64,000 nt of DNA from CAWFKS01 sp963816435 (lineage in GTDB: Bacteria > Pseudomonadota > Alphaproteobacteria > Rhizobiales > Rhizobiaceae), in NCBI GenBank assembly GCA_963816435.1, contig CAWFKS010000010.1, positions 184,352 to 248,351 of the forward strand. Reading direction: 5' to 3'. Position 1 is the stretch's first letter, and every line of letters starts with the position of its first letter. A model generated the notes under the pieces. The model did not search any database. It saw nothing but the letters and a program-made list of their open reading frames with translations, and was not told the DNA's origin. A program made the position numbers and the translations under genes. This document shows positions 7,599 to 15,602 of this stretch, piece after piece.

Positions 7599-9194
7599 CT
7601 ACGCCGCCTTGGCGCTGGCGCCGACCTGATAGTCCTTCACCGCCTCGAACTTGATGTCGCGCCAGCGCTCGGCCTCGTAGTTGAGGCCGAATTCGTGCGG
7701 GGCGAGAAACACCGGGTCGCCGTCGAGGTCGCGGGCGATGTCGCCCTTGTGCGTGTCCATGAAGCGCTGAAGCTCGGTCTTCTCGGCTGAAATCCAGCGG
7801 CACACGGTGAAGCGTGCGGTTTCGAAATCGACCGGCAGCGAATATTCGGCTTCCAGCCGCATCTTGAGCACGTCGAGCTGCAGCGCGCCGACCACTCCGA
7901 CCATCGCAGGCGAGCCGTCCTCCGGCAGAAAGAGCTGCACAACGCCCTCCTCGGCCATCTGCTGCAGCGCCTCCTTCAGCTTCTTCGCCTTCATCGCGTC
8001 GCCCAGCCGCACACGGCGCAATATCTCCGGCGCGAAGTTCGGCACGCCGCGGAAATAGAGCTCCTCGCCCTCCGTCAGCGTATCGCCGATCCTCAGCGTC
8101 CCGTGGTTGGGAATGCCGACCACGTCGCCGGCGAACGCCTCGTCGGCGGTGATGCGGCTCTTGGCGAAGAAGAATTGCGGCGCGGTCAGGCTGAGCTGTT
8201 TGCCGGTGCGCGTCAGCTTCGCCTTCATGCCGCGCGACAGCTTGCCCGAGCACACCCGCACGAAGGCGATGCGGTCGCGATGGTTGGGGTCCATGTTCGC
8301 CTGGATCTTGAAGACGAAGGAGGTCATCTTGTCCTCCGTTGCCTCGACCCGCCGCCGGTCGGCGTCCTGCGCGCGCGGCTGCGGCGCCCACTTGCCCAGC
8401 GCCTCGATGAGGTCGCGCACACCGTAGTTGCGCAAGGCGGAGCCGAAGAAGACGGGCGTCAGATGGCCCTCGCGGAAGGCGGCGAGGTCGAACGGCTTGC
8501 AGGCCTCGCGGGCGAGTTCCAGTTCCTCGACGAAGGCGTCGCGCTCGTTTTCCGGCAGCTTGCCCGCGACCTGCTCCGACTGCGGCCCGTTGACCTTGAT
8601 CCATTGGGTATCGTCGTCGCCGTGGCGCACGGCGTTGTCGGCCAGGTGGTAGGTGCCGGCGAAATGGCGGCCGCGGCCGATCGGCCAGGTGACGGGAGCC
8701 GTGTCCAGCGCCAGCTTCTCCTCGATCTCGTCGAGGATCTCGAACGGGTCGCGCGTCTCGCGGTCCATCTTGTTGACGAAGGTGACGATCGGGATGTCGC
8801 GCAGGCGGCAGACCTCGAACAGCTTCAGCGTACGCGGCTCGATGCCCTTGGCCGCGTCGATGACCATGACGGCGGAGTCCACCGCCGTCAGCGTTCGATA
8901 GGTGTCGTCGGAAAAGTCCTCGTGGCCCGGCGTATCGAGCAGGTTGAAGACGTGGTCGCCGTATTCGAACGTCATCACGGAGGTGACGACCGAGATGCCG
9001 CGCTCGCGCTCGATCTTCATCCAGTCCGAGCGGGTCTGGATCTTGTCGCGCTTGGCCTTCACCTCGCCGGCGAGCTGGATGGCGCCGCCGAACAGGAGCA
9101 GCTTCTCCGTCAGCGTCGTCTTGCCCGCATCCGGGTGCGAAATGATCGCGAATGTGCGGCGGCGGGCCACCGCGTCCTTGAGTTGATCGGCCAT
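7599..9194 (-). CDS. prfC: Peptide chain release factor 3
   Basis: 531-residue GTPase that recycles RF1/RF2 from the ribosome after peptide release. The G1 motif is AIISHPDAGKTTLTEK near residues 15-30, then RGISVVTSVM (switch I), DTPGHEDFS (G3), FVNKMDRE (G4), followed by RF3-specific domains including GAPNH-like GIPNHGTLRIGD and the C-terminal domain. Start MADQLKDAVARRR at 9194 matches family starts. Length is normal and the frame is uninterrupted. Monocistronic; the next gene is divergent. Confidence 0.95.
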   Translation of the reverse strand: MADQLKDAVARRRTFAIISHPDAGKTTLTEKLLLFGGAIQLAGEVKAKRDKIQTRSDWMKIERERGISVVTSVMTFEYGDHVFNLLDTPGHEDFSDDTYRTLTAVDSAVMVIDAAKGIEPRTLKLFEVCRLRDIPIVTFVNKMDRETRDPFEILDEIEEKLALDTAPVTWPIGRGRHFAGTYHLADNAVRHGDDDTQWIKVNGPQSEQVAGKLPENERDAFVEELELAREACKPFDLAAFREGHLTPVFFGSALRNYGVRDLIEALGKWAPQPRAQDADRRRVEATEDKMTSFVFKIQANMDPNHRDRIAFVRVCSGKLSRGMKAKLTRTGKQLSLTAPQFFFAKSRITADEAFAGDVVGIPNHGTLRIGDTLTEGEELYFRGVPNFAPEILRRVRLGDAMKAKKLKEALQQMAEEGVVQLFLPEDGSPAMVGVVGALQLDVLKMRLEAEYSLPVDFETARFTVCRWISAEKTELQRFMDTHKGDIARDLDGDPVFLAPHEFGLNYEAERWRDIKFEAVKDYQVGASAKAA

Positions 9195-9302
9195 TTGTCG
9201 GGAATCCGTGGTTCGGGCGGGCTTATAGCGGCGCGAGCGAACGGTGTCGAACGGAAATGGGGTTTCGGGCGCTGGAGCGCCAGCCCACAAAACAGGGGCT
9301 AG

Positions 9303-9330
9303 ACAACATACCGACCGGTTGGTATGTTGT
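9303..9330. promoter_or_regulatory. Palindromic TetR operator overlapping the promoter of the 9335 gene
   Basis: Perfect 10-bp inverted repeat ACAACATACC / GGTATGTTGT separated by 8 bp (GACCGGTT), ending 4 bp before the regulator's start codon. Size, symmetry and position are those of an autoregulatory TetR-family operator that would block initiation. Confidence 0.75.
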
Positions 9331-9334
9331 TGTC

Positions 9335-9967
9335 ATGAGCGATACGACCCAGCCAGCCCCGACCCATCCGACGCGCGCGAAGATCCTCGATGCCGCGATC
9401 GACGTCATACGCACACGCGGCTACGCCGGAACGCGTGTCGAGGATGTCTGCGAGGCGGCGGGCGTCACCAAGGGCGCCTTCTTCCACCACTTCAAGTCCA
9501 AGGAAGAGCTCGCCGTGGCGGCTGCCGACCGCTGGTCGGAGGTGACCGGCGGGCTGTTCGACCAGGCGCCGTTCCACCAGCCGGCCGATCCGCTGGATCG
9601 CGTGCTCGCCTATGTCGAGTTCCGCCGGGAGATCATCGACGGGGAGACACCGGCCTTCACCTGCCTGGTCGGCACGATGGCGCAGGAAACGCACGTGATG
9701 CACCCGGCGATCCGCGACGCGGCGTGGCAGTCGATTTCCGCGCATGCGCGGACGCTCGTCGCCGACATCGCGGCGGCGAAGGAAAAATACGCGCCGGGCT
9801 CCGACATCGAACCGGAAAGCCTGGCGCTGTTCACGCAAGCCACCCTGCAGGGCGCCTTCATCCTGGCCAAGGCCAAGGACGACCCGCAGGTGGCGCGCGA
9901 CATGGTCGATCATCTGCGCCGCTACATCGAGCTTCTGTTCGGCGCGCCAAAGGGAGAACCCGAATGA
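9335..9967 (+). CDS. TetR/AcrR family transcriptional regulator
   Basis: 210-residue repressor-type regulator. N-terminal helix-turn-helix: RAKILDAAIDVIRTRGYAGT, VEDVCEAAGVTKGAFFHHF, KSKEELAVA. The C-terminal half is the helical ligand domain with the family ending around LLFGAPKGEPE. The start at 9335 is right behind the perfect palindrome at 9303-9330, so it very likely represses itself. It overlaps the SRPBCC gene by 4 nt (ATGA), so it controls at least that gene and perhaps the whole series to 12922. The effector is unknown. Confidence 0.92.
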   Translation: MSDTTQPAPTHPTRAKILDAAIDVIRTRGYAGTRVEDVCEAAGVTKGAFFHHFKSKEELAVAAADRWSEVTGGLFDQAPFHQPADPLDRVLAYVEFRREIIDGETPAFTCLVGTMAQETHVMHPAIRDAAWQSISAHARTLVADIAAAKEKYAPGSDIEPESLALFTQATLQGAFILAKAKDDPQVARDMVDHLRRYIELLFGAPKGEPE

Positions 9968-10446
9968 CCGAGGATGCACGCATCGACGCCGGCGAACGCG
10001 AGCTCGCCATCTCGCTGGTGCTCGACACCACGCCCGAAAAGGCGTTCCGCTGCTGGACCGAGCCCGCACTGATGACGCGCTGGTTCGCGCCCCGGCCGTG
10101 GTCGACGCCGCGCGCCGAGACCGACGTCAGGGCCGGTGGCTCCAGTCTCGTGGTGATGGCCAGCCCGGAGGGACAGGAGTTCCCCAATCGCGGCGTCTAC
10201 CTGGAAGTGGTGCCGAACCGGAAGCTGGTGTTCACCGACGCCTACGTCTCGGCCTGGGAGCCGGCGCCGCAGCCCTTCTTCACCGCGATCGTCACCTTCG
10301 AGGATACCGGCGACGGCAGGACCCGCTACACCGCGCGCGCCCGGCACTGGTCGGACGAGGCGTGCCGGAAGCACGAGGAGATGGGGTTCCACCCCGGCTG
10401 GACGCAGTGCGCCCGGCAACTCGAGGAAGTCGCGCGGACGCTCTAG
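9964..10446 (+). CDS. SRPBCC (START/AHSA1-type) family protein
   Basis: 160-residue protein of the activator-of-Hsp90-like SRPBCC fold, a deep hydrophobic pocket that binds small ligands. Typical elements are LDTTPEKAFRCWTEPALMTRWFAP near residues 20-43 (in two adjacent segments), the beta-rich middle, and the closing helix GFHPGWTQCARQLEEVA. The start overlaps the TetR gene. In many Alphaproteobacteria such proteins are encoded with VOC, DUF1428 and DoxX proteins under one repressor, as here. No catalytic role can be assigned. Confidence 0.85.
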   Translation: MTEDARIDAGERELAISLVLDTTPEKAFRCWTEPALMTRWFAPRPWSTPRAETDVRAGGSSLVVMASPEGQEFPNRGVYLEVVPNRKLVFTDAYVSAWEPAPQPFFTAIVTFEDTGDGRTRYTARARHWSDEACRKHEEMGFHPGWTQCARQLEEVARTL

Positions 10447-10467
10447 GAGGCCCCGCGGACGCAGTTC

Positions 10468-10483
10468 ACGTTGATATCAACGT
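10468..10483. promoter_or_regulatory. 16-bp perfect palindrome, candidate operator
   Basis: ACGTTGATATCAACGT, perfectly symmetric, 85 bp before the VOC gene start and 21 bp after the SRPBCC stop. It differs from the TetR operator at 9303, so a second regulator (ArsR- or MarR-like, not encoded here) may act on the downstream genes. Function is inferred from symmetry and position only. Confidence 0.45.
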
Positions 10484-10553
10484 AAATACGTGCCAATCTG
10501 AAATGGGTCGTGCCGACGATGGCATGACCAGAATGTGCAATCCGGAGGAACTC

Positions 10554-10973
10554 ATGGAACCGACGATCTATCTGTTTTTCAACGGCGATTGCGAAGAAGC
10601 CATGCGCTTCTACGCCGAGACGCTCGGTGGCGAGATCACCGGTATCTTCCACAACTCCGACGCGCCCGATCCCGAGGATCGCATGCCCGGCGGCGACCGG
10701 CTGGTCATGAACATGAACATGCGGCTGGGCAATTCCAGCATCATGGCCTCCGACGCGCCGGGCGAATGGTATTCGAAGCCGGCAGGTTTCCGGATTTCGC
10801 TGGCGCCTGGATCGCTCGAGGAATTCGAGCGCGTCCACGCCGCGCTTTCCAAGGACGCGGCGAACGTGTCGATGGAACCCGGCGAGACGTTCTGGGCCGA
10901 GCGCTTCGCGATGTTCACCGACCGCTTCGGCACGCCCTGGATGCTGAACTACGAAGGCTCGAAGGCGCGGTAA
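10554..10973 (+). CDS. VOC family protein (PhnB/glyoxalase-like)
   Basis: 139-residue protein of the vicinal oxygen chelate superfamily, PhnB-like subgroup: IYLFFNGDCEEAMRFYAETL at the start, WYSKPAGFRISLAP in the middle and the family end FTDRFGTPWMLNYE. The ATG at 10554 is preferred over earlier ones because GGAGGA lies 7-12 nt upstream. These proteins bind small substrates, sometimes with a metal; the actual reaction is unknown. First gene after the 10468 palindrome. Confidence 0.87.
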   Translation: MEPTIYLFFNGDCEEAMRFYAETLGGEITGIFHNSDAPDPEDRMPGGDRLVMNMNMRLGNSSIMASDAPGEWYSKPAGFRISLAPGSLEEFERVHAALSKDAANVSMEPGETFWAERFAMFTDRFGTPWMLNYEGSKAR

Positions 10974-11009
10974 CGCGTCGCGCAGCCACGTCACGGAGGA
11001 GCCACCGAC

Positions 11010-11444
11010 ATGGCCAAGACAATCGCAATTCTCGTTGCCCGGCTGATCTTTGCCGGCGTGTTCCTGATGGCCACCACGTTCAAGTTCGCTGGCATGGCCG
11101 ACACCGCAAACTACATCGCCGCAGCCGGCTTCCCGGCGCCGCTGCTGCTTGCCTGGCTGGCGGCGTTCTTCGAGCTCGGCCTGGCGCTGGCCTTCCTGAC
11201 AGGCGCGTTCTTCAGCGAGGCGGCGCTGCTGGCGGCGGTCTACGTCGTCTTCCTGGGGTTCACCTTCCACGGGCCCTCGCACTGGGAAGGCAACCAGGCC
11301 GAGTTCGGCTTCTTCGTCGACCACTTCACCTTCCTGGCCGGCCTGCTGTTTGCGGCCGTGCACGGGCCCGGCAACGTGCTGAGCCTGCGCTGGCATGCAC
11401 TGCCGGCCGCGAATTCGCACATGCCGCGTCAGGCCGGGGCCTGA
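11010..11444 (+). CDS. DoxX family membrane protein
   Basis: 144-residue protein with four predicted membrane helices (about residues 5-22, 45-66, 70-88, 100-120). The DoxX signature appears at the start (LVARLIFAGVFLMATTFKFAG) and around LAWLAAFFELGLALAFLTG. Family members are small quinone- or oxidoreductase-associated membrane proteins, several linked to oxidative stress. GGAGG lies before the ATG. It sits between the PhnB-like and DUF1428 genes in the same orientation. Confidence 0.85.
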   Translation: MAKTIAILVARLIFAGVFLMATTFKFAGMADTANYIAAAGFPAPLLLAWLAAFFELGLALAFLTGAFFSEAALLAAVYVVFLGFTFHGPSHWEGNQAEFGFFVDHFTFLAGLLFAAVHGPGNVLSLRWHALPAANSHMPRQAGA

Positions 11445-11542
11445 GACCGCGCCCCGGAAGGTCCGGGGACCAAGGCTGGCGTCGCGCTCCCCGAGAGCGC
11501 GACGCGCAAGCCGTCCAGCACAACAACCGGAAAGGAAGTGCC

Positions 11543-11896
11543 ATGACCTACGTAAACGGCTCGGTGTTCGCAGTGGCGGAGGCCGACAAACAGAAGTTCA
11601 TCGAGTTCTCGGAGCAGCTGTCGGTGGTTTTCAAGGAACACGGCGCCCTGTCGCAGGTCGACTGCTGGGGCACAAACGTGCCGGACGGCGAACTGACCTC
11701 GTTCCCGAAGGCGGTGCAGAAGAAGGAGGGCGAGGTCGTCGTCTTTTCCTGGATTACATGGCCGTCGCAGGAGTTCGCCGAAGCGGCGTGGAAGAAGGTC
11801 ATGGACGATCCGCGCATGGCGCCGGATGCGACGCCGATGCCCTTCGACGGCCGCCGGATGATCTTCGGCGGCTTCGAGATGGTCGTGAACGTCTGA
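11543..11896 (+). CDS. DUF1428 domain-containing protein
   Basis: 117-residue cytoplasmic protein of the DUF1428 (YbaA-like) family, a dimeric alpha+beta barrel fold of unknown activity. Typical segments are MTYVNGSVFAVAEADKQKF, FPKAVQKKEGEVVVFSWI, and the end PFDGRRMIFGGFEMVVNV. AAAGGAAG precedes the ATG. The next gene follows after 16 nt. Its constant company of VOC and SRPBCC proteins suggests a shared small-molecule stress role, not demonstrated. Confidence 0.9.
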   Translation: MTYVNGSVFAVAEADKQKFIEFSEQLSVVFKEHGALSQVDCWGTNVPDGELTSFPKAVQKKEGEVVVFSWITWPSQEFAEAAWKKVMDDPRMAPDATPMPFDGRRMIFGGFEMVVNV

Positions 11897-11912
11897 CGAA
11901 ACGGAGGACAAG

Positions 11913-12380
11913 ATGGCTGGCAAGGTAAAGACCTGCCTGTGGTTCGACGACCAGGCGCTGCCGGCGGCGGAGTTCTATTGCTCGCTGCTGCCGGATTCGC
12001 GCATCGATCACGTGAGCCGCAATATAGAGAATGCAACGCATGGCGAGCCGGGCTCGGTGCTCGGCGTGGAGTTCACGCTGGCCGGGACGCCCTACCAGGC
12101 GATCAATGGCGGCCCGTATTTCCAGCTCAGCGAAGCGGTGTCGATCTCGGTCAGCACCGAGGATCAATCGGAGACGGACCGGCTTTGGCAGGCGCTCACC
12201 GCCGACGGCGGCGCGGAAAGCCAGTGCGGGTGGTGCAAGGACCGGTTCGGACTGTCCTGGCAGATCGTGCCCAAACGCGCGGTCGAACTCTTCAGCGGTC
12301 CTCAGGCATCGAAAGTCTGGCCGGTGCTCATGGGCATGCAGAAGATCGACATCGCCGCGCTGGAGGCGGCAGCAGCCTGA
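11913..12380 (+). CDS. VOC family protein (3-demethylubiquinone methyltransferase-like)
   Basis: 155-residue VOC protein of the type often misnamed '3-demethylubiquinone-9 3-methyltransferase'. Motifs: KTCLWFDDQALPAAEFYCSL, YQAINGGPYFQLSEAVSIS, CGWCKDRFGLSWQIVP and the tail ASKVWPVLMGMQKIDIAALE. It has no SAM-binding motif, so a methyltransferase role is unlikely. It is 16 nt after DUF1428 and 11 nt before the GyrI-like gene, so all are probably one operon. Confidence 0.87.
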   Translation: MAGKVKTCLWFDDQALPAAEFYCSLLPDSRIDHVSRNIENATHGEPGSVLGVEFTLAGTPYQAINGGPYFQLSEAVSISVSTEDQSETDRLWQALTADGGAESQCGWCKDRFGLSWQIVPKRAVELFSGPQASKVWPVLMGMQKIDIAALEAAAA

Positions 12381-12391
12381 GGAGGGCAGAA

Positions 12392-12922
12392 ATGCTGGAA
12401 GTGACCAAGACAGCGTTCGACGGCGCCGGGCTTTCGGTGCCGCAGGTCATCAAGCGGGATGCGGAGCCCTATCTGGCGATCCAGGCGAGCGGCCGGATGA
12501 CCGATCTTCCGCAATTCGCGCCGCCGCTCTTCCCGAGATTGCACGAATGGATGGCGGCGAAGGGCGTGACGGGCAAGATGGGGTGCTTCCGTTACCTCTC
12601 CTTCACGAAGGAAGGAACAGTCGAAATGGAAGTCGCGACAACCGTCGACCGGGCGGTCGACGGCGAGGGCGAAATCATCGCCGGCGAGATGCCGGCCGGC
12701 CGCTATGCAACGGCGACCTATTCGGGGCCCTACGACCGGCTGCACGATGCATTCCTGATGCTGGAAGGCTGGCTCGGCGGCCGCGGCCTGACGCCCGACG
12801 GGAGGTACGGCCCGGGCGGCGAGCGGCCGGCCTGCCAGGCCGAGATCTACCGGGTCTCGCCGATGGATTCGCAAAATCCGGCGGACTGGCGCACCGATCT
12901 GTTGCTCAAGCTGGCGGACTGA
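12392..12922 (+). CDS. GyrI-like small-molecule-binding domain protein
   Basis: 176-residue stand-alone GyrI-like (SOUL/AraC effector-type) domain. It has paired beta-alpha-beta repeats with VTKTAFDGAGLSVPQVIKRD at the start, RYATATYSGPYDRLHDAF near residue 108, and the ending AEIYRVSPMDSQNPADWRTD typical of the family. Such domains bind hydrophobic or cationic compounds. GAGGAG lies directly before the ATG. Last gene of the run that starts with the PhnB-like protein. Confidence 0.82.
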   Translation: MLEVTKTAFDGAGLSVPQVIKRDAEPYLAIQASGRMTDLPQFAPPLFPRLHEWMAAKGVTGKMGCFRYLSFTKEGTVEMEVATTVDRAVDGEGEIIAGEMPAGRYATATYSGPYDRLHDAFLMLEGWLGGRGLTPDGRYGPGGERPACQAEIYRVSPMDSQNPADWRTDLLLKLAD

Positions 12923-12972
12923 CACCGGCTTTCGCGATTGACGCGGCCCGGCAAAGCCCGCAAAAGCGCGCG

Positions 12973-13431
12973 ATGATTTCACCGGTCCTTGTCCTGATAC
13001 GCCTGCCGCACGGCGCCGAACTTCCGCTTCCCGCCTACGAGACCGCCGGGGCGGCCGGCATGGATCTTCGTGCCGCGGTGCCCGAGGATCGCCCGCTGAT
13101 CCTGCTGCCGGGCAGGCGTGCGGCGGTGCCGACCGGGCTGGTGCTGGAAATCCCCGACGGGTTCGAGGGCCAGGTGCGTCCGCGCTCCGGCCTGGCGCTG
13201 AAGAACGGCATCACCTGCCTCAACACGCCCGGCACCATCGACAGCGACTATCGCGGCGAGGTGAAGGTGCTGCTCGCCAACCTGTCCGACGAGGAGTTCG
13301 CGGTGACGCGCGGCATGCGCATCGCGCAACTGGTGATCGCGCCGGTGACACGCGTGACGCTGGAGGAGCGGCAGTCGGCCGGCGCCACGGCACGCGGCAG
13401 CGGCGGTTTCGGGTCCACCGGCACCGGCTGA
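12973..13431 (+). CDS. dut: Deoxyuridine 5'-triphosphate nucleotidohydrolase (dUTPase)
   Basis: 152-residue trimeric dUTPase that converts dUTP to dUMP, protecting DNA from uracil and feeding thymidylate synthesis. Conserved motifs are all present: AGMDLRA (motif I), PRSGLALKNG (II), GTIDSDYRGEV (III), the R-x-A-Q region MRIAQLVIAPV (IV), and GSGGFGSTG (V). In Rhizobiales dut usually follows coaBC; here coaBC is 3 kb away on the other strand, so the local order has been rearranged. Start chosen at ATG 12973, matching family length. Confidence 0.95.
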   Translation: MISPVLVLIRLPHGAELPLPAYETAGAAGMDLRAAVPEDRPLILLPGRRAAVPTGLVLEIPDGFEGQVRPRSGLALKNGITCLNTPGTIDSDYRGEVKVLLANLSDEEFAVTRGMRIAQLVIAPVTRVTLEERQSAGATARGSGGFGSTGTG

Positions 13432-13554
13432 ACGAGCCCGCAGCCACGTTGCGCGGCGGCGAAACCGTCACGCCTCCGAGCGATCGCGCTGCCGTTGCGG
13501 AACCCAACGGCTTCCTGAACGTTGAAGGCCACCCACAGCAGTGAGGACCCTTCA

Positions 13555-13629
13555 ATGAACGGCATCATCTATCTCATCGGTCTGGTCGTCGTGATCATGG
13601 CCATCCTTTCGTTCTTCGGCTTGCGCTGA
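13555..13629 (+). CDS. 24-residue membrane micropeptide
   Basis: Short reading frame translating as a single hydrophobic helix (IIYLIGLVVVIMAILSFFGL) ending in a basic residue, with GAGGACC as a plausible ribosome site. Near-identical single-helix peptides ending in LSFFGLR occur widely in alphaproteobacterial genomes from memory, so I think it is genuinely translated. It lies 48 nt before a larger membrane protein and mirrors the micropeptide at 14606. Confidence 0.5.
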   Translation: MNGIIYLIGLVVVIMAILSFFGLR

Positions 13630-13677
13630 GCGCCGCCGTCGAACCTTTCCCATTCAGCATCCGCCGGAGCCCGCGCC

Positions 13678-14574
13678 ATGTCCCTTTTGGAAGACACCCC
13701 CGCAACGGCGGTCATCGCCACTGAAACGACCTCGGACGAAGGAAGCTATGTCGACTGGCCTGCGATCATCGCCGGTGCGGTCATGGCTTCCGCCATCTCG
13801 GTGGTGCTGCTGACATTCGGGTCGGCGCTCGGGCTCACCCTAGCCTCGCCCTTCGACAACGCAGGCTGGTCGGCCGCCGGACTGGCGATCGCGCTGGCGC
13901 TGTGGCTGGTCTGGGTCCAGGTGTCGAGCTTCTTTGCCGGCGGGTATGTCGCCGGCAGGCTGCGGCGGCGCAACTACGACGCGACCGAACATGAATCCGA
14001 CGTGCGCGACGCCCTGCACGGGTTCGCCGTCTGGGGAACCGGCGTGGTTATCGGCGCCGTGCTGCTGGCGCTCGGCGCCACCGGCATCCTCGGAACGACC
14101 GCCGCAGCGACCGGCCAGGCGGCCGGCTCAGCGCTGTCGGCGATGGTGGACGAGAACGCAAATCCGCTCGACTACGTGGTGGGCACAGCCTTCCGCTCCG
14201 ACCAGCCGATCGCGGATGACCGTGCCGCGGCGAGCGCCGACGCGGCTGCCATCCTCGGCCGCGATCTCACAGGCGACGAAGCGGGCGTTTCCGACGCCGA
14301 CCGCGCCTACCTGTCGAGCCTGATCGCGCGCCAGACCGGGCTTTCGCAAGAAGAAGCCGACCAGCGCGCCGACCAGATGATCAGCAACGCGCAACAGGCG
14401 GTCGACAAGGCCAAGTCCGCGGCCGAACGCGCCCGCAAGATCGGCATCATCGCCGCCTTCGTGGCCGCTGCCTCGCTGGCCATCAGCGCCGCGGGTGCGG
14501 CCTGGGCTGCGGGTCTCGGCGGCCGCCACCGCGACGAGGCGACGATCCTTCCCTTCTTCGACCGGCTGCGCTGA
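13678..14574 (+). CDS. Polytopic membrane protein, unknown function
   Basis: 298-residue protein. Membrane segments at about residues 28-52, 62-84, 108-132 and 257-282; a long soluble loop lies between the third and fourth (about 145-250). The loop is Ala- and Asp-rich with a coiled-coil-like stretch QRADQMISNAQQAVDKAKSA. The small-residue-rich first pair (AGAVMASAISVVLLTFGSAL) resembles Rhizobiales stress-related membrane proteins often seen with tiny hydrophobic peptides. No enzymatic motif. It is framed by two micropeptide genes in the same direction and may work with them. Confidence 0.7.
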   Translation: MSLLEDTPATAVIATETTSDEGSYVDWPAIIAGAVMASAISVVLLTFGSALGLTLASPFDNAGWSAAGLAIALALWLVWVQVSSFFAGGYVAGRLRRRNYDATEHESDVRDALHGFAVWGTGVVIGAVLLALGATGILGTTAAATGQAAGSALSAMVDENANPLDYVVGTAFRSDQPIADDRAAASADAAAILGRDLTGDEAGVSDADRAYLSSLIARQTGLSQEEADQRADQMISNAQQAVDKAKSAAERARKIGIIAAFVAAASLAISAAGAAWAAGLGGRHRDEATILPFFDRLR

Positions 14575-14605
14575 CAGCGCGCGGCCCGCACGAAAGGTTC
14601 TTCCG

Positions 14606-14677
14606 ATGCGCTACCTGTTCCTCTGGATGCTCGGGATTCCGCTGCCGATCATCATCCTCATCGCGCTTTTGCGCTGA
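14606..14677 (+). CDS. 23-residue membrane micropeptide
   Basis: Reads MRYLFLWMLGIPLPIIILIA and ends LLR. The GIPLPIIILI core recalls a widespread proteobacterial micropeptide type. The ribosome site GAAAGGTTC lies about 9 nt upstream. It begins 31 nt after the membrane protein gene and is likely cotranscribed with it. Confidence 0.5.
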   Translation: MRYLFLWMLGIPLPIIILIALLR

Positions 14678-14852
14678 ACGATGTCACATTTCGGGTAACG
14701 TGAGCAGGCGAGAGGAACGTCTTTGCTCCCGGGGGCCGTGCGGTAGAAACACATTCCGGGCCGCCGGCTGAAATTGGCCTTTCGCGACACTGACTTTGCC
14801 CGCCGCCGCCCCTATCTCTGACCGAGTGCAATTCAACCGCGGAGGCGTAGCC

Positions 14853-15512
14853 ATGAGCTTGCGCATCAACGATACGGCGCCCGACTTCACCGCCGAGACG
14901 ACCAAGGGCAAGATCAATTTCCACGAGTGGATCGGCGACGGCTGGGCGGTGCTGTTCTCGCATCCGAAGAACTTCACGCCCGTCTGCACCACCGAGCTCG
15001 GCGCGATGGCCGGCGTCGCGCCCGAATTCGAGAAGCGCGGCGTCAAGATCATCGGCATCTCCGTCGATCCGGTCGAAAGCCACACCAAGTGGAAGCAGGA
15101 TATCAAGACGGCCACCGGGTTCGACGTCGACTATCCGCTGATCGGCGACAAGGACCTCAAGGTCGCCAAGCTCTACGGGATGCTGCCGGCCGATGCCGGC
15201 GACAGCTCGGAAGGGCGGACGCCGGCCGACAACGCGACCGTGCGCTCGGTGTTCGTCATCGGGCCCGACAAGAAGATCAAGCTGATCCTCGCCTACCCGA
15301 TGACGACCGGCCGCAACTTCGACGAGATCCTGCGGGCGATCGATTCCATGCAGCTGACCGCCAGGCACCAGGTGGCGACGCCCGCCAACTGGAAGCTCGG
15401 CGAGGACGTCATCATCACGCCGGCCGTCTCCAACGAGGATGCGATCGCGCGCTTCGGCTCCTTCGACACGGTGCTGCCTTATCTGCGGAAGACGAAACAG
15501 CCGACCGCCTGA
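14853..15512 (+). CDS. 1-Cys peroxiredoxin (Prx6 type)
   Basis: 219-residue thiol peroxidase reducing hydrogen peroxide and organic peroxides. The peroxidatic Cys is C45 in KNFTPVCTTELG. The long C-terminal extension (LTARHQVATPANWKLGEDVI) is typical of the Prx6/1-Cys group, which lacks the resolving Cys of 2-Cys enzymes. GGAGG lies 8-12 nt before the ATG. The gene is alone on its transcript and is followed by a strong bidirectional hairpin. Confidence 0.93.
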   Translation: MSLRINDTAPDFTAETTKGKINFHEWIGDGWAVLFSHPKNFTPVCTTELGAMAGVAPEFEKRGVKIIGISVDPVESHTKWKQDIKTATGFDVDYPLIGDKDLKVAKLYGMLPADAGDSSEGRTPADNATVRSVFVIGPDKKIKLILAYPMTTGRNFDEILRAIDSMQLTARHQVATPANWKLGEDVIITPAVSNEDAIARFGSFDTVLPYLRKTKQPTA

Positions 15513-15544
15513 TCGCGCCGCAGTAAAGAGTTCCGGACAAAGAA

Positions 15545-15582
15545 AACCGGCGGCCGCGTTACGCGGCCGCCGGTTGTCTTTT
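15545..15582. terminator. Strong hairpin terminator, probably bidirectional
   Basis: 14-bp perfect stem AACCGGCGGCCGCG / CGCGGCCGCCGGTT with a 3-nt loop (TTA), followed on the plus strand by GTCTTTT and on the minus strand by TTCTTTG. It separates the convergent peroxiredoxin and DUF7282 genes. Confidence 0.85.
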
Positions 15583-15602
15583 GGTCGGGCTTTGCGCCGA
15601 AC

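Noticed and set aside
11913..12380. 3-demethylubiquinone methyltransferase function
   Set aside because: The protein has only a VOC fold and no SAM-binding motif. The name is a well-known misannotation.
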